Below are positions 16,952-25,832 of a DNA stretch of 53,621 nt, one piece after another. The DNA comes from Acidaminococcaceae bacterium (lineage in GTDB: Bacteria > Bacillota > Negativicutes > Acidaminococcales > Acidaminococcaceae). The stretch covers positions 1 through 53,621 of the forward strand of contig CALXRU010000012.1 in NCBI GenBank assembly GCA_944390935.1. The letters are read 5' to 3'. The position numbers and the translations under genes were made by a program. The stretch's first letter is position 1. Each line of letters starts with the position of its first letter. A model generated the notes under the pieces. The model worked only from the letters and a program-made list of their open reading frames with translations. It was not told where the DNA came from and ran no database searches.

Positions 16952-17076
16952 AACAAAAGAAACCACTGGATTTGAACTGTACTCAAAAAGTTATACAAAA
17001 AATTTTTGCAGTGCAGTTCAATATTTATTTTAATAAAATAAATTTCTTGTTTTAATATACTTAGTAGGTATCAGAG

Positions 17077-17106
17077 TTGCAATGTTTTACGGAATTGTGC
17101 TATAAT
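17077..17106 (+). promoter_or_regulatory. Promoter of tRNA-Gly
   Basis: TTGCAA (17077) and TATAAT (17101) with an 18-bp gap, 20 bp before the tRNA. Confidence 0.6.
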
Positions 17107-17125
17107 TATTACTGCAATTTAATAT

Positions 17126-17200
17126 GCGGATGTAGCTCAGTGGTAGAGCAGTGGCTTCCCAAGCCTCGTGTCGCGGGTTCGAGTCCCGTCTTCCGCTCCA
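17126..17200 (+). tRNA. tRNA-Gly, anticodon CCC
   Basis: 75-base tRNA with encoded CCA. The anticodon loop TTCCCAA gives CCC (codon GGG). The D arm and the T arm (GCGGG-TTCGAGT-CCCGT) are normal. Two T-T mismatches stand out, at acceptor pair 6:67 and anticodon-stem pair 28:42. Both would be T-A if the 3' half were the copy found at 18892-18936, which suggests that the present 3' half arrived with an integrated element. Confidence 0.9.
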
Positions 17201-17206
17201 AAACAC

Positions 17207-17237
17207 AAGGCTGTGATTAACATCACAGCCTTTTTGT
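17207..17237 (+). terminator. Terminator after tRNA-Gly
   Basis: An 11-bp perfect stem (17207-17217/17222-17232) with a 4-base loop and five T residues. Confidence 0.85.
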
Positions 17238-17246
17238 ATATAGAAA

Positions 17247-17277
17247 AGCCGCGAAGTAACTTAAACTTCGCGGTTTT
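17247..17277. terminator. Hairpin, probable terminator of the ATPase gene
   Basis: CCGCGAAGT/ACTTCGCGG (17249-17257/17265-17273) lies 20 bp beyond the minus-strand ATPase stop; T-rich flanks on both strands. Confidence 0.65.
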
Positions 17278-17294
17278 AATATAAATAAACAATG

Positions 17295-18617
17295 TTAATT
17301 ATTTTCTAACAGCCAATCAATTATATTTAATGATTTAATGCCATTATAATTAGCATCATTGTTTAAATCCATAGATAGCACAATCTTTTCGTAATTATCG
17401 CGTATTTTCTCCAACGGTGCTAATTCACGCTTGCGTACTTCTTCTCCTTGCAAACTTTCCGTTACCTGAATATATAATTTTTCGTTATATTTTGTTGCTA
17501 TAAAATCAACTTCGGTATTATCAACCTTGCCAACGGCTAAATCGTAACCACGCCGCAAAAGTTCAAGGTAAATAACATTTTCTAAAATATGTCCTCTATC
17601 ACGGTCGCGGTTGCCAAGCAAATAGGTTCTAAGCCCGGTATCGACAATATAATACTTACCAAGTGTTCTTAAGAATTCTTTGCCTTTTATATCAAAGCGC
17701 TTAATTTCATAAAAAAAGTAACTTTCAGTTAAAGTGTTTACATAAGACTGGATAGTGTGCGTACTGGGCTTGCCTTTACGAGTTTCTGTATCTATTAAGC
17801 CTTCATTGCTAAGCGTACCTGCCATTGATGTAGCAGAAATACTGCTGCCAATATTATCTGCAAGGAAAAGGATTATTTTACGTAACAAAGCAGCATCAGT
17901 AATACGTTTTTGCCCCCTACGCTTTTCCCTTTCCAGTATATCCCTTATTACTACTGTTGAATAAATTCCGTCCAATAGTGCCATAGCCTTGTCCATGTCA
18001 AGACCTATATCGGCAATGCCAGGCATACCGCCAAAAAGCAAGTAAGCATTAAAGGCTTCTGCCGGTTCATAGCTAATACCGTTTTTGTCTTTAATAATTT
18101 TACGCTTGCCGCCAAAGGCACTGCTAGCTTCTTCTATCTTAAACTCGTGGAAATCAAGAAATTCTGCAAAAGAGAGCGGCAGCATTTTAATTTCAACGCT
18201 GCGTCCGGAAAGATAGGTGGCATATTCTGACGAGAGCAAATAGGCATTAGAACCGGTTATATAAATATCGCAGTCAAAATCAACACGGAAAGAATTAACA
18301 GCATCTTCCCAACCTTCTATGCGCTGAAGTTCATCAAAAAAGAGATACGAGCGTTTTTCTGTATTGATATGCTCTTTAACATAACTGTAAAATTCCTGCG
18401 CTGTCATATTCCTAAAAGCCATAGATTCAAAATTCATGGACAGTATTTGGTTATCTGCAACGCCTTGTTCCTGTAAATATTTAATCATCAGCTTTAGCAA
18501 ACTGGATTTACCACAGCGGCGGATGCCGGTAATTATTTTTACAGGCTCTGTATCTTTAAAAGCGATCAATTTATTTAAATAACCGTTTCTTGATTTTAAA
18601 ATTTGGTTGCTAATCAT
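17295..18617 (-). CDS. AAA ATPase with DUF4143 C-terminal domain
   Basis: Roughly 440-residue ATPase of the AAA_14/DUF4143 family. Walker A is GIRRCGKSS (near residue 35), the Walker B region is YLFFDELQRIEGW, and sensor-like YITGSNAYLLSSEYATYLSGR follows. The C-terminal domain has DNTEVDFIATKYNEKLYIQV, which resembles a PD-(D/E)xK nuclease core. The family is common in gut bacteria and often mobile; its function is unknown. I use ATG 18617, which follows AGGTG; a GTG three codons earlier is possible. Codons are much more AT-rich than in flanking genes, in keeping with arrival by transfer. Confidence 0.85.
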   Translation of the reverse strand: MISNQILKSRNGYLNKLIAFKDTEPVKIITGIRRCGKSSLLKLMIKYLQEQGVADNQILSMNFESMAFRNMTAQEFYSYVKEHINTEKRSYLFFDELQRIEGWEDAVNSFRVDFDCDIYITGSNAYLLSSEYATYLSGRSVEIKMLPLSFAEFLDFHEFKIEEASSAFGGKRKIIKDKNGISYEPAEAFNAYLLFGGMPGIADIGLDMDKAMALLDGIYSTVVIRDILEREKRRGQKRITDAALLRKIILFLADNIGSSISATSMAGTLSNEGLIDTETRKGKPSTHTIQSYVNTLTESYFFYEIKRFDIKGKEFLRTLGKYYIVDTGLRTYLLGNRDRDRGHILENVIYLELLRRGYDLAVGKVDNTEVDFIATKYNEKLYIQVTESLQGEEVRKRELAPLEKIRDNYEKIVLSMDLNNDANYNGIKSLNIIDWLLENN

Positions 18618-18891
18618 TTTTAACACCTGCCTTATGTAAATTATAGCACAAACTCTAAAAAAAACAAAGTTTATGCTATGAAATGCACAAACTTTTAAAA
18701 TATTAACTAATTTGAATTGTTGAAAACATATGAAATTATAAACAAATAGTAAGACAAAATAGTGACTAATTCTAATTTAACTGCTTTGAAACATAATAAA
18801 AAGTTTACACAAATTACGGTTTAAACTGATATTTTTATAATAAAAAGGCAAAATATTACACATAAATTATATAATTCTTTCATATTGAAAA
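18618..18891. other. AT-rich intergenic stretch inside the island
   Basis: About 270 bases of very AT-rich sequence with no credible open frame or strong hairpin. The promoter of the ATPase gene should lie at its left end, but I cannot pick it out among many AT-rich candidates. Confidence 0.6.
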
Positions 18892-18936
18892 TTCCCAAGC
18901 TATGTGTCGCTAGTTCGAGTCTCGTCACCCGCTCCA
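18892..18936 (+). repeat. Displaced 3' half of tRNA-Gly (att-like duplication)
   Basis: 45 bases aligning without gaps to tRNA-Gly from the anticodon loop to CCA (37 of 45 identical by eye). It lacks a 5' half and so is not a functional tRNA. A42 and A67 in this copy would pair with T28 and T6 of the tRNA gene at 17126. Confidence 0.85.
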
Positions 18937-18944
18937 GCATTTAT

Positions 18945-18977
18945 GCCGCTTTCCGGGTTTGGGAAGCGGCTTTTTTA
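18945..18977 (+). terminator. Terminator downstream of the tRNA remnant
   Basis: GCCGCTT/AAGCGGC stem extended by TCC/GGG, followed by six T residues. It was probably the original tRNA-Gly terminator, now stranded beyond the island. Confidence 0.75.
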
Positions 18978-19085
18978 TTTGTTTTGGTGCTTGTCAGGTG
19001 CTTATTTTATAACAGACCCATTACATACGCTATACCCGTATAGGTATAATATTTTATTAGCAAAATCATTTTAAATAATATCTAT

Positions 19086-19114
19086 TTGCAATAAGTGTCA
19101 AAACAATGTATAAT
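19086..19114 (+). promoter_or_regulatory. Promoter of the deacylase-like gene
   Basis: TTGCAA (19086) and TATAAT (19109) with a 17-bp gap, 42 bp before the GTG start. Confidence 0.6.
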
Positions 19115-19155
19115 AAGCAGGAAAGTTTAAACATTTTCCCAAAGGAGCTGATTTT

Positions 19156-20121
19156 GTGAGCGATACTTTAACTGTCTGCGGGCTGACGGTTGAGCGCGGC
19201 GTCAAGCTGCGCACGATGCTGCCCGTTCCCGGTACGAATATAGAAATTCCTTTGACAATCATTAACGGCGCATATGACGGAGCAACGCTTTTGGTAACGG
19301 CAGGCATCCACGGCGGCGAATACCCCGGCATTGCCGCTGCCATGGAGCTGGGGCGCGAGCTTGACTCAAAGGATATCTGCGGCAGCCTGATTATGCTGCA
19401 CCCTGTTAACATTCAGGGCTTTTGGGCGCGCCGCGAGTTTATTGTGCCGGAGGACGGCAAAAATTTAAACCGCGTCTTCCCCGGCGACCCGCAAGGCACG
19501 CTGTCCGAAAAAATTGCGTATTTAATCAGCAGCAAGCTGTTCCCTCTCGCGGATTTTTACGTTGACCTGCACAGCGGCGATATTCACGAAAGCCTGCACC
19601 CCTACGTTTATTATCCGGGCCAGCCGACGGAAGAACTGGCAGCCAAAGCACGCAGCGTTGCCAAAGTACTGAACGTGGAATACATGGTGCGTTCTATGGC
19701 AACGGGCGGGGCTTACAACTATGCCGCTTCCACCGGGCTGCCTTCCATTTTGATCGAACGCGGCGGCGCAGGGCTGTGCCTGCACGAAGATATCGAAGAA
19801 TACAAGTCTGATTTGAGGAATATCCTGCGCAAGCTGAAATTGCTGGACGAAACAGTTAAGCCGCGCCGCTATATTCCGCGCGATGTGACGGACATTATTT
19901 ACCTTGAATCGATGGGAACAGGCTGCTGGCTGCACCATATCCACAGCGGCGATTTTGTGCACGAAGGTCAGATTTTGGGACGTACCACAGATTTGTTCGG
20001 CGAAACGCTTACGACTTACTACGCGCAGCAGAGCGGCATTGTACTGTATGTCTGCCCGGCGCTGGCCGCGCCCAAAGGCACAGTGCTTTTGGCTTACGGC
20101 AAAATCCACAACGACGATTAA
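19156..20121 (+). CDS. Succinylglutamate desuccinylase/aspartoacylase-family zinc hydrolase
   Basis: 321-residue M14-like metallohydrolase that removes an acyl group from an amino-acid-like substrate; the exact substrate is unknown. Zinc ligands are visible as HGGEYPG (about residues 49-55) and the His of DLHSGD. RVFPGDPQGTLSEKIAY and SILIERGGAG also fit the family. The C-terminal part (about 240-320) is a small beta domain with HSGDFVHEGQILG, like the barrel in family members. The start is GTG 19156, nine bases after AAAGGAG. It is a single-gene unit. Confidence 0.85.
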   Translation: MSDTLTVCGLTVERGVKLRTMLPVPGTNIEIPLTIINGAYDGATLLVTAGIHGGEYPGIAAAMELGRELDSKDICGSLIMLHPVNIQGFWARREFIVPEDGKNLNRVFPGDPQGTLSEKIAYLISSKLFPLADFYVDLHSGDIHESLHPYVYYPGQPTEELAAKARSVAKVLNVEYMVRSMATGGAYNYAASTGLPSILIERGGAGLCLHEDIEEYKSDLRNILRKLKLLDETVKPRRYIPRDVTDIIYLESMGTGCWLHHIHSGDFVHEGQILGRTTDLFGETLTTYYAQQSGIVLYVCPALAAPKGTVLLAYGKIHNDD

Positions 20122-20132
20122 CTTATAAAGCA

Positions 20133-20169
20133 AAAAGAAGCAATCCAATAAGGATTGCTTCTTTTATTT
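20133..20169. terminator. Bidirectional terminator
   Basis: A 14-bp perfect stem (20133-20146/20152-20165) lies between convergent genes and overlaps the last base pairs of the NAT stop region. Confidence 0.88.
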
Positions 20170-21015
20170 CCCCTCATAATCCATACCATCATCTTTTAGC
20201 TGGTATTCGACGTTGATGCCGAAGTATTCCCACAGCACTTCTTTTAAATCGGCGCCGTTTTTTATTTTGTAGCGGTATTTAACTTTGCCGCCTAGGTAAA
20301 ATTTTAAATAGTTGCCGCGGATGGTGATGTTGCAGTCTTCGCGGAAGATGGAAAGCTCTTTTTCTTTATTGAAAGGCGAATCGGGATGGGCGTCGCACCA
20401 GAAGGACGGAAAGACGTAATCTTTTTCAAGCTGCGGTTCTTCGGTAAAGCCCAGCATGCGCTTCCACGGTTTGCCCTTTTCCTTCTGCCACAGCAGCCAG
20501 CCCCAAAATTCGTCGCGCGTAAATTTATACTGGCTGATGCCATCGCTCTGCACGCGGTTTTCTTCCAGCAGCAGTGGTATGCGCGGGCTTTCGCTGTTGA
20601 CGCCGACGTCGGTGATGTAGCGTTTGCCGTTAATCGTCACGCACATGTTGCGGTGCTGGCGCATCTGGTACACATTGATTTTATTGATAAAGCGCCCGGC
20701 GAAGCTGACGAAATTAAAGCCCAGCGATTCAAGCAGCCACGCGTAAATTCCGTTCAGCTCAAAGCAAATGCCGCCGCGGTTGTGCAGGATGAGTTTATCA
20801 AACATGTCCTCGCGCTTAAGCGACGTTATTTTGCTGTTAAGGCAGTCAAAATTATCGTAAGGAATAAATTTTAAATGCGCGTCGTGCAGCTTTTGCAGCG
20901 TCGCAAGGTCGGGCTTCGGCTCAAAATCTGCCAGCTGCAGTTTGTGCAGATATTCTTTTATCTGTTCTTTGGTCATCGGTTTGCTGCGCAGTTTCACAGT
21001 TACCGCCTCCCTCAT
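20164..21015 (-). CDS. Arylamine N-acetyltransferase family protein
   Basis: 283-residue cysteine-dependent acyltransferase. The NAT triad is visible: Cys in RGGICFELNG (about residue 84), His in the segment RQHRNMCVTING, and Asp in YITDVGVNSE. The early segment IPYDNFDCLN matches the NAT start motif. In bacteria such enzymes acetylate arylamines or act as amide synthases in antibiotic pathways; no such pathway is nearby. I keep ATG 21015 (AAGGAAGG upstream); a GTG at 20997 after GGGAGG is a good alternative. Confidence 0.85.
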   Translation of the reverse strand: MREAVTVKLRSKPMTKEQIKEYLHKLQLADFEPKPDLATLQKLHDAHLKFIPYDNFDCLNSKITSLKREDMFDKLILHNRGGICFELNGIYAWLLESLGFNFVSFAGRFINKINVYQMRQHRNMCVTINGKRYITDVGVNSESPRIPLLLEENRVQSDGISQYKFTRDEFWGWLLWQKEKGKPWKRMLGFTEEPQLEKDYVFPSFWCDAHPDSPFNKEKELSIFREDCNITIRGNYLKFYLGGKVKYRYKIKNGADLKEVLWEYFGINVEYQLKDDGMDYEGK

Positions 21016-21174
21016 CGTGTGCTTACCTTCCTTAATATAATTTTAGCATAGCCGGGGTGTAAATTAAATGTTTAACATTAAAAACACGGCGCATATTTTT
21101 AAAATGCTTTAATTAGCACGCGCGCTGTGATAAAATATAAAGATAACATGGGTTATTATGCCCTGGAGGTTTTT

Positions 21175-22626
21175 ATGCAGAACAGGATGCCGCTTGTAGA
21201 AGCGATGCTGAAATATAAAAACGATAAAGTTTACCCCTTCCATACGCCGGGGCACAAGGGCGGCCGCGGGATGGAGGAGCTTTTGCGCCATGAGCTTGGC
21301 GAGGGCGCTATGGCGATGGACGTATCGCTGATGAGCGAGCTGGACGATATCCACGCGCCAACATCTTATATTAAAGAAGCGCAGGATTTGGCGGCGAAGC
21401 TTTACGGCAGCGATAAATGCTTTTTTGCCGTTAACGGCACGACGGGCGCAATCCATGCGATGCTGATGGCGGCGTGCAGGGCGGGTGATAAGGTTCTCGT
21501 TCCGCGCAACGCGCACCGCAGTGTGGCAGGCGCTTTGCTTTTGGCAAATTTGCAGCCGGTGTTTGTAATGCCGGAATACGACGAAGCCTTTGGCATTAAC
21601 ACGCAGATTACGCCGCAGGCGGTGGAGAAGGCGTTCAGCCGCCACGCGGATATTAAAGCGGTGCTGGTAACAAGCCCCAACTATTATGGGCAGGCTGCCG
21701 ATTTGGCGGCGATTGCCAAAATTGCTCACGCGCACAACGCGGCGCTGCTGGTTGACGAGGCGCACGGGCCGCACCTTGGTTTTAACAAAAAGCTGCCGCA
21801 ATCGGCGCTGCAATGCGGTGCCGATGCCTGCGCGCAGAGTACGCATAAAATTTTGGGCGCGATGACGCAGTGTTCGCTGCTGCACGTTAAGGGCGGGCGC
21901 ATTGATCTGGCGCGCGCTGCTGAAGTGATGAGCTTACTTACAACGACCAGCCCCAATTATTTGCTGATGGCTTCGCTGGACGCGGCGCGTTACACTTTGG
22001 CAAAAAAAGGTGCCGCGCTGGCGGATAAGGCACTGGACGCAGCGGCAAAATTGCGCGGGGTGCTTGGCAAATTTGAAGGTTTGCGCCTTTTGAATGAAAG
22101 CTGCGCTGGCAAAAACGGCGTGGCAGGCTTTGACGCTACGAAAGTGACGGTTAACACAGCGGCGTGGGGCTACACCGGCGTGGAAGTCGGCGATGCACTG
22201 CGCAAGGAAGGTGTTGCCGTGGAACTTACGGACGCGGGCAATGTGCTGTTTTTGGTAACTTACGCCGACGGCGGTACGGATTACACCACGGCGCTGGACG
22301 AAATCAAAAGCGTTTTTACGGAATTGCAGCTGCATAAACGCAAGCCGCTTGCCGTGCAAAGCGGCGGCAAACTGCCGGATTTTACACAGGCTATGCCTCT
22401 GCGTCAGGCGTTTGACGCGGAAAAGGAAAGCGTGCCGCTTGATGAAGCGGAGGGCAGAATCTGCGCCGAGCAGGTCAGCTTTTATCCGCCCGGCATACCG
22501 GTGCTGTGGGCGGGTGAAGTGGTTACGCCCGATGTTTTGGCGTACTGCAAACGCATGAAGGCGTTGGGGCTGCCCGTAAGCGGCCCGGCGGATTATACAT
22601 TAACGGAACTGCGGGTGATTAAATAA
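21175..22626 (+). CDS. Orn/Lys/Arg decarboxylase family protein (YaaO-like)
   Basis: PLP-dependent decarboxylase of the short, SpeA-like type (483 residues) without the N-terminal response-regulator-like wing of inducible decarboxylases. FHTPGHKGGRG at the start, VDEAHGPHLGF with the PLP aspartate, and STHKILGAMTQ with the Schiff-base lysine are all present. ATG 21175 follows CTGGAGG; a longer frame to 21127 has no such site. Its position before tmk is that of yaaO in Bacillus subtilis. Whether arginine, lysine or ornithine is used cannot be read from sequence. Confidence 0.9.
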   Translation: MQNRMPLVEAMLKYKNDKVYPFHTPGHKGGRGMEELLRHELGEGAMAMDVSLMSELDDIHAPTSYIKEAQDLAAKLYGSDKCFFAVNGTTGAIHAMLMAACRAGDKVLVPRNAHRSVAGALLLANLQPVFVMPEYDEAFGINTQITPQAVEKAFSRHADIKAVLVTSPNYYGQAADLAAIAKIAHAHNAALLVDEAHGPHLGFNKKLPQSALQCGADACAQSTHKILGAMTQCSLLHVKGGRIDLARAAEVMSLLTTTSPNYLLMASLDAARYTLAKKGAALADKALDAAAKLRGVLGKFEGLRLLNESCAGKNGVAGFDATKVTVNTAAWGYTGVEVGDALRKEGVAVELTDAGNVLFLVTYADGGTDYTTALDEIKSVFTELQLHKRKPLAVQSGGKLPDFTQAMPLRQAFDAEKESVPLDEAEGRICAEQVSFYPPGIPVLWAGEVVTPDVLAYCKRMKALGLPVSGPADYTLTELRVIK

Positions 22627-23250
22627 ATGAGTAAGGGATATTTTATCAGCCTTGAAGGCGCGGACGGCTGCGGCAAAACCACGCAGATTGAGCGTGTGGC
22701 GGCAGAGCTGCGCCGTTTGGGGCGTGAGGTTATCTGTACGCGCGAACCCGGCGGCACAAGGCTTGCCGAAACATTGCGCGGGCTTGTGCTGGACCCGGAA
22801 CTGATTATGAACGCGCGCACGGAAACGCTACTGTATATCGCGGCACGTGCCGACCATGTGGAGCGCGTAATTAAACCGGCGCTGCTGGCGGGCAAAATTG
22901 TTTTGTGCGACCGCTTCAGCGATTCGACCGAAGTTTATCAGGGCGTGGTGCGCGGTCTGCCGCTGGAGGCAATCCACGGCTTGAGTGAATTTGCCACGGA
23001 CGGTTTGCAGCCGGATTTAACGATTTTGCTTGACGGTGACCCGGATTTACTCGCCGCAAGGCGCGAACTGCGCGGTGTACACGACCGTTACGAAAACGCG
23101 GGGCTGGAGTTTCAGCACAAAATACGCAACGGTTTTATGCTGCTGGCGGAAAAATACCCGCAGCGCATTTTTAAAATTAACGCATTGCAGGATACGGACA
23201 GGGTAACGGCGGAGATTCTGCGCGTTATCAATACGGTTATTAAAATTTGA
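22627..23250 (+). CDS. tmk: Thymidylate kinase
   Basis: Phosphorylates dTMP to dTDP. Walker A GADGCGKTT (11-19), TREPGGT with the dTMP-site arginine, and CDRFSDSTEVYQG are present. The 207-residue length is normal. Its start directly follows the decarboxylase stop, and holB begins eight bases after its end. In B. subtilis darA and yaaR lie between tmk and holB; both are absent here. Confidence 0.96.
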   Translation: MSKGYFISLEGADGCGKTTQIERVAAELRRLGREVICTREPGGTRLAETLRGLVLDPELIMNARTETLLYIAARADHVERVIKPALLAGKIVLCDRFSDSTEVYQGVVRGLPLEAIHGLSEFATDGLQPDLTILLDGDPDLLAARRELRGVHDRYENAGLEFQHKIRNGFMLLAEKYPQRIFKINALQDTDRVTAEILRVINTVIKI

Positions 23251-23257
23251 GGTAGTT

Positions 23258-24253
23258 ATGTGGGACGAAGTGCTGGGGCATCAACAGAATAAGGAATTTC
23301 TGCAGAAGCTGCTTTTGCCCGGCAGCCGTCCGCATGCGCTTTTGTTTTATGGCATGGGCGGCATCGGTAAAAAAATGCTGGCGCTGCATTTTGCGCGTAC
23401 TTTTTTGTGTACCGGGCAGGGCGCGCGCCCGTGCGGATTATGTGAGAGCTGCCGCTTGTTTGACATTGCCAACGACAGCTTTGCCCACCCGGATTTTTAC
23501 CTGCTGACGGCGGAGGAAGCCGGTAAGGACATCAAAATTGAGCAGGTTAAGGAGATGGCGAAGCAGGCCGCGTTTGCGCCGGTGCTTTCCGCACACAAGG
23601 TGTGCATCATCGACGACGCGGGGCAGATGACGGCGGAGGCAGCCAACAGCCTGCTGAAACTTCTGGAAGAACCGCCTCCGGGCTGGCTGTTTATTTTAAT
23701 TACGCAGCAGGCGGAGCGGCTTTTACCGACGGTGCTGTCGCGCGTTGTGCGCCTGCGGTTTGAAGCGCCGGATTTAAATGATGTGCAGCGCATTTTGCAG
23801 GCACACGGCGTTATAGATAACGCTAAAGTGCTGGCGGCGCTGGCAGGCGGGTCGCCCGGAAGGGCTTTGGCTTTTAAGGAAGCCGGTATTTTTGACCTGC
23901 GGCACGAAGCGCTGGCTTTATTGCAGAAGCTGCCGCTGCAAAACCCGTTTGGGCATATTGCCGGTTTGGGCTGGGGAGATAAGTACGACCGTGCGGCGGC
24001 GCTTTTGCTGACGGAGCAGTTTGTGTACCTGCTGCGCGATATTTTACTTTTGCAGAGCGGCGCGGCGGACAAAATTTACAACACGGATATACTGGCGGCG
24101 CTGGAGCGCTTGGCGCAAAGCACGCCTTTACATACAACCAGGCAAAGCGTCAATGCGGCGCAGGAAGCCTGGCAGAACATTAACAAAAACGTAAGCGCCA
24201 AAAATGTTTTGGAGGCGCTTGTACTAAAACTTGATTTACTGCGGAAGGAGTGA
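23258..24253 (+). CDS. holB: DNA polymerase III delta' subunit
   Basis: Clamp-loader stator that works with DnaX and delta. GMGGIGKKML (P-loop, about 33-42), the four-cysteine zinc site C-TGQGARP-C-GL-C-ES-C, and EEPPPGWLFILITQQ followed by LSRVVRLRF (SRC-like arginine finger region, Cys replaced by Val) are seen. The 331-residue length fits. It starts after GAGGTAGTT and overlaps the ricT reading frame. Confidence 0.93.
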   Translation: MWDEVLGHQQNKEFLQKLLLPGSRPHALLFYGMGGIGKKMLALHFARTFLCTGQGARPCGLCESCRLFDIANDSFAHPDFYLLTAEEAGKDIKIEQVKEMAKQAAFAPVLSAHKVCIIDDAGQMTAEAANSLLKLLEEPPPGWLFILITQQAERLLPTVLSRVVRLRFEAPDLNDVQRILQAHGVIDNAKVLAALAGGSPGRALAFKEAGIFDLRHEALALLQKLPLQNPFGHIAGLGWGDKYDRAAALLLTEQFVYLLRDILLLQSGAADKIYNTDILAALERLAQSTPLHTTRQSVNAAQEAWQNINKNVSAKNVLEALVLKLDLLRKE

Positions 24254-24258
24254 AGATT

Positions 24259-25101
24259 TTGCTGAAAGTAGTAGGCATTCGATTTAAAAAAGCAGGTAAA
24301 ATATATTATTTTGACCCCGTCGATACCGGCGTGGAGATTGGCGACCATGTAATTGTGGAAACGGTGCGCGGCTTGGAATACGGCACCGTCGTTATCGGCG
24401 CGCGCGAAGTGCCGGAAAACAAGCTGGTGTCGCAGCTTAAACCTGTTATGCGCAAGGCGACGGAGCAGGACGCTTTAAAGGTGCAGGAAAATAAAATCCG
24501 CGAGAAGGAAGCCTTTAACATCTGTCTGCGCAAAATTGCCAAACACGGTTTGCCCATGCGTTTGATTGACGTGGAATTTACCTTTGACGTTAACAAAATT
24601 ATCTTTTATTTTACGGCGGACGGACGCATCGACTTCCGCGAGCTGGTTAAGGATTTGGCGTCGGTGTTCCGTACCCGTATCGAGCTGCGCCAGATTGGCG
24701 TGCGCGACGAGGCAAAAATGCTGGGCGGCATCGGCGGCTGCGGCAGGCCTTTGTGTTGCGCAACCTTCCTCGGTGATTTTGAACCGGTTTCCATCCGCAT
24801 GGCGAAGGACCAGAACCTTTCGCTGAACCCGGCGAAAATCAGCGGCGTGTGCGGCAGGCTGATGTGCTGCTTGAAATATGAAAACGACGTTTATTGCAGC
24901 GGCGCGTGCGGCAGAAGGCAGCCGCAGGAACGCGTGGAAGCGCCGAAGGTTGGCAGCATGGTTGTTACGCCTTTGGGCGAAGGCCGTGTAATGGGCGTCA
25001 ACCGCGCCATGCGTACCGCGTCCGTACAGCTTACGCCGGACAACACCATTCAGGTGGAATGGGACGAGATTGTGGACGCAGCAAAGGCGGATAAAATTTA
25101 A
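24259..25101 (+). CDS. ricT: RicT/YaaT, PSP1-domain protein
   Basis: PSP1-domain protein; in B. subtilis RicT joins RicA and RicF in an Fe-S complex that promotes RNase Y-dependent RNA maturation. VVGIRFKKAGKIYYFDP opens the protein, and the central part holds the cysteine-rich stretches GGIGGCGRPLCCATF and GVCGRLMCCLKYE that ligate the cluster. I favour TTG 24259, eight bases after AAGGAG; GTG 24250 overlaps that site. Near neighbours holB and trmN6 match the conserved Firmicutes order. Confidence 0.92.
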   Translation: MLKVVGIRFKKAGKIYYFDPVDTGVEIGDHVIVETVRGLEYGTVVIGAREVPENKLVSQLKPVMRKATEQDALKVQENKIREKEAFNICLRKIAKHGLPMRLIDVEFTFDVNKIIFYFTADGRIDFRELVKDLASVFRTRIELRQIGVRDEAKMLGGIGGCGRPLCCATFLGDFEPVSIRMAKDQNLSLNPAKISGVCGRLMCCLKYENDVYCSGACGRRQPQERVEAPKVGSMVVTPLGEGRVMGVNRAMRTASVQLTPDNTIQVEWDEIVDAAKADKI

Positions 25102-25832
25102 TGGTGCACAGCGGAATCAGGCGCGATTCGCTGCCGGGCTGCGGTTACACCGTGTGGCAGGACGCCGGTGAGTTTACCTTTACCACGGATTCGGTTTTTG
25201 TGGCGGCGTTTGCGCACCTTGTAACCAAAGCGCAGGTGCTGGAACTTGGCAGCGGCACGGGTGCCATCAGTTTGTTTTTGGCAGCGCGCGGTGCGGCAAA
25301 AGTCACGGGGCTGGAATTTAACCCGCGCGTGACGGAGCTGATGCGCCGCAGCATTGCCGATAACAATTTACAGGACGTGGTCAGCGTCATCGACGGCGAC
25401 GTGCGCGAAATTAGCAAATATTTTAAAACTGAAAGCATGGATCTGGTTATTGCCAACCCGCCCTACCGCAACAGCGGCAACACGCGCAAAATCGCCACGG
25501 CCGCCTGCCATGAGGTAACGGCGGATTTGCGCGACTTTTTTAAGGCAGCGGCTTATGCGGTGCGCTACCGCGGACGCTTTGCCATTGTGCAGCTGCCCGA
25601 CCGTTTTGCAGAGTGTATGCAGCTGGCGGCGGAATTTGGCTTGCAGCCCAAGCGTTTGCAGTGGGTGCACAGCGCAGTTAACAAACCGGCGTGGATATTT
25701 TTAATGGAAATGACCAAAGGCGGCAGCTACGGGCTGGACGTTTTGCCGCCGCTGATTATGTACAACGCCGACGGCAGCCTGAGCGAGCAGGCGCTGGCGT
25801 ATTACGCTAAATCGAAGGAGCAGGCAAAATGA
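25101..25832 (+). CDS. trmN6: tRNA1(Val) (adenine-N6)-methyltransferase family protein
   Basis: SAM-dependent methyltransferase of 243 residues. LELGSGTGAISLFLA (motif I, about 50-64), a motif II acidic residue in VTGLEFNP, and the N6-adenine catalytic motif NPPY are present, giving a YfiC/YabB-like assignment. The C-terminal half keeps the family's VQLPDRFAEC and PKRLQWVHS. It starts within the ricT stop codon and overlaps rsmI by four bases. It corresponds to yabB in the Bacillus cluster. Confidence 0.88.
   Translation: MVHSGIRRDSLPGCGYTVWQDAGEFTFTTDSVFVAAFAHLVTKAQVLELGSGTGAISLFLAARGAAKVTGLEFNPRVTELMRRSIADNNLQDVVSVIDGDVREISKYFKTESMDLVIANPPYRNSGNTRKIATAACHEVTADLRDFFKAAAYAVRYRGRFAIVQLPDRFAECMQLAAEFGLQPKRLQWVHSAVNKPAWIFLMEMTKGGSYGLDVLPPLIMYNADGSLSEQALAYYAKSKEQAK

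Larger units (their letters stand above)
17201..18936. mobile_element. Small integrated island at tRNA-Gly
   Basis: The segment from the 3' end of tRNA-Gly to a second copy of the tRNA's 3' half (18892-18936) contains only one gene and is clearly richer in A+T than its surroundings. Duplication of the anticodon-loop-to-CCA part of a tRNA is the usual trace of tyrosine-integrase insertion. No integrase is present, so this is either a remnant or a satellite that relied on another element. Confidence 0.65.

Noticed and set aside
16961..16983. AACCACTGGA followed by CTGTACT, repeated at 50476-50493
   Set aside because: Only two copies, different inner spacing, and just one can form the hairpin with an upstream AGTACA; chance cannot be excluded.
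16972..17021. Inverted repeat TTGAACTG/CAGTTCAA after the M48 protease gene
   Set aside because: The arms are 34 bases apart without a T run, so it is neither a good terminator nor a clear operator.
18892..18936. Second tRNA gene
   Set aside because: Only the 3' half is present, with mismatches in the T stem; no acceptor 5' strand or D arm precedes it.
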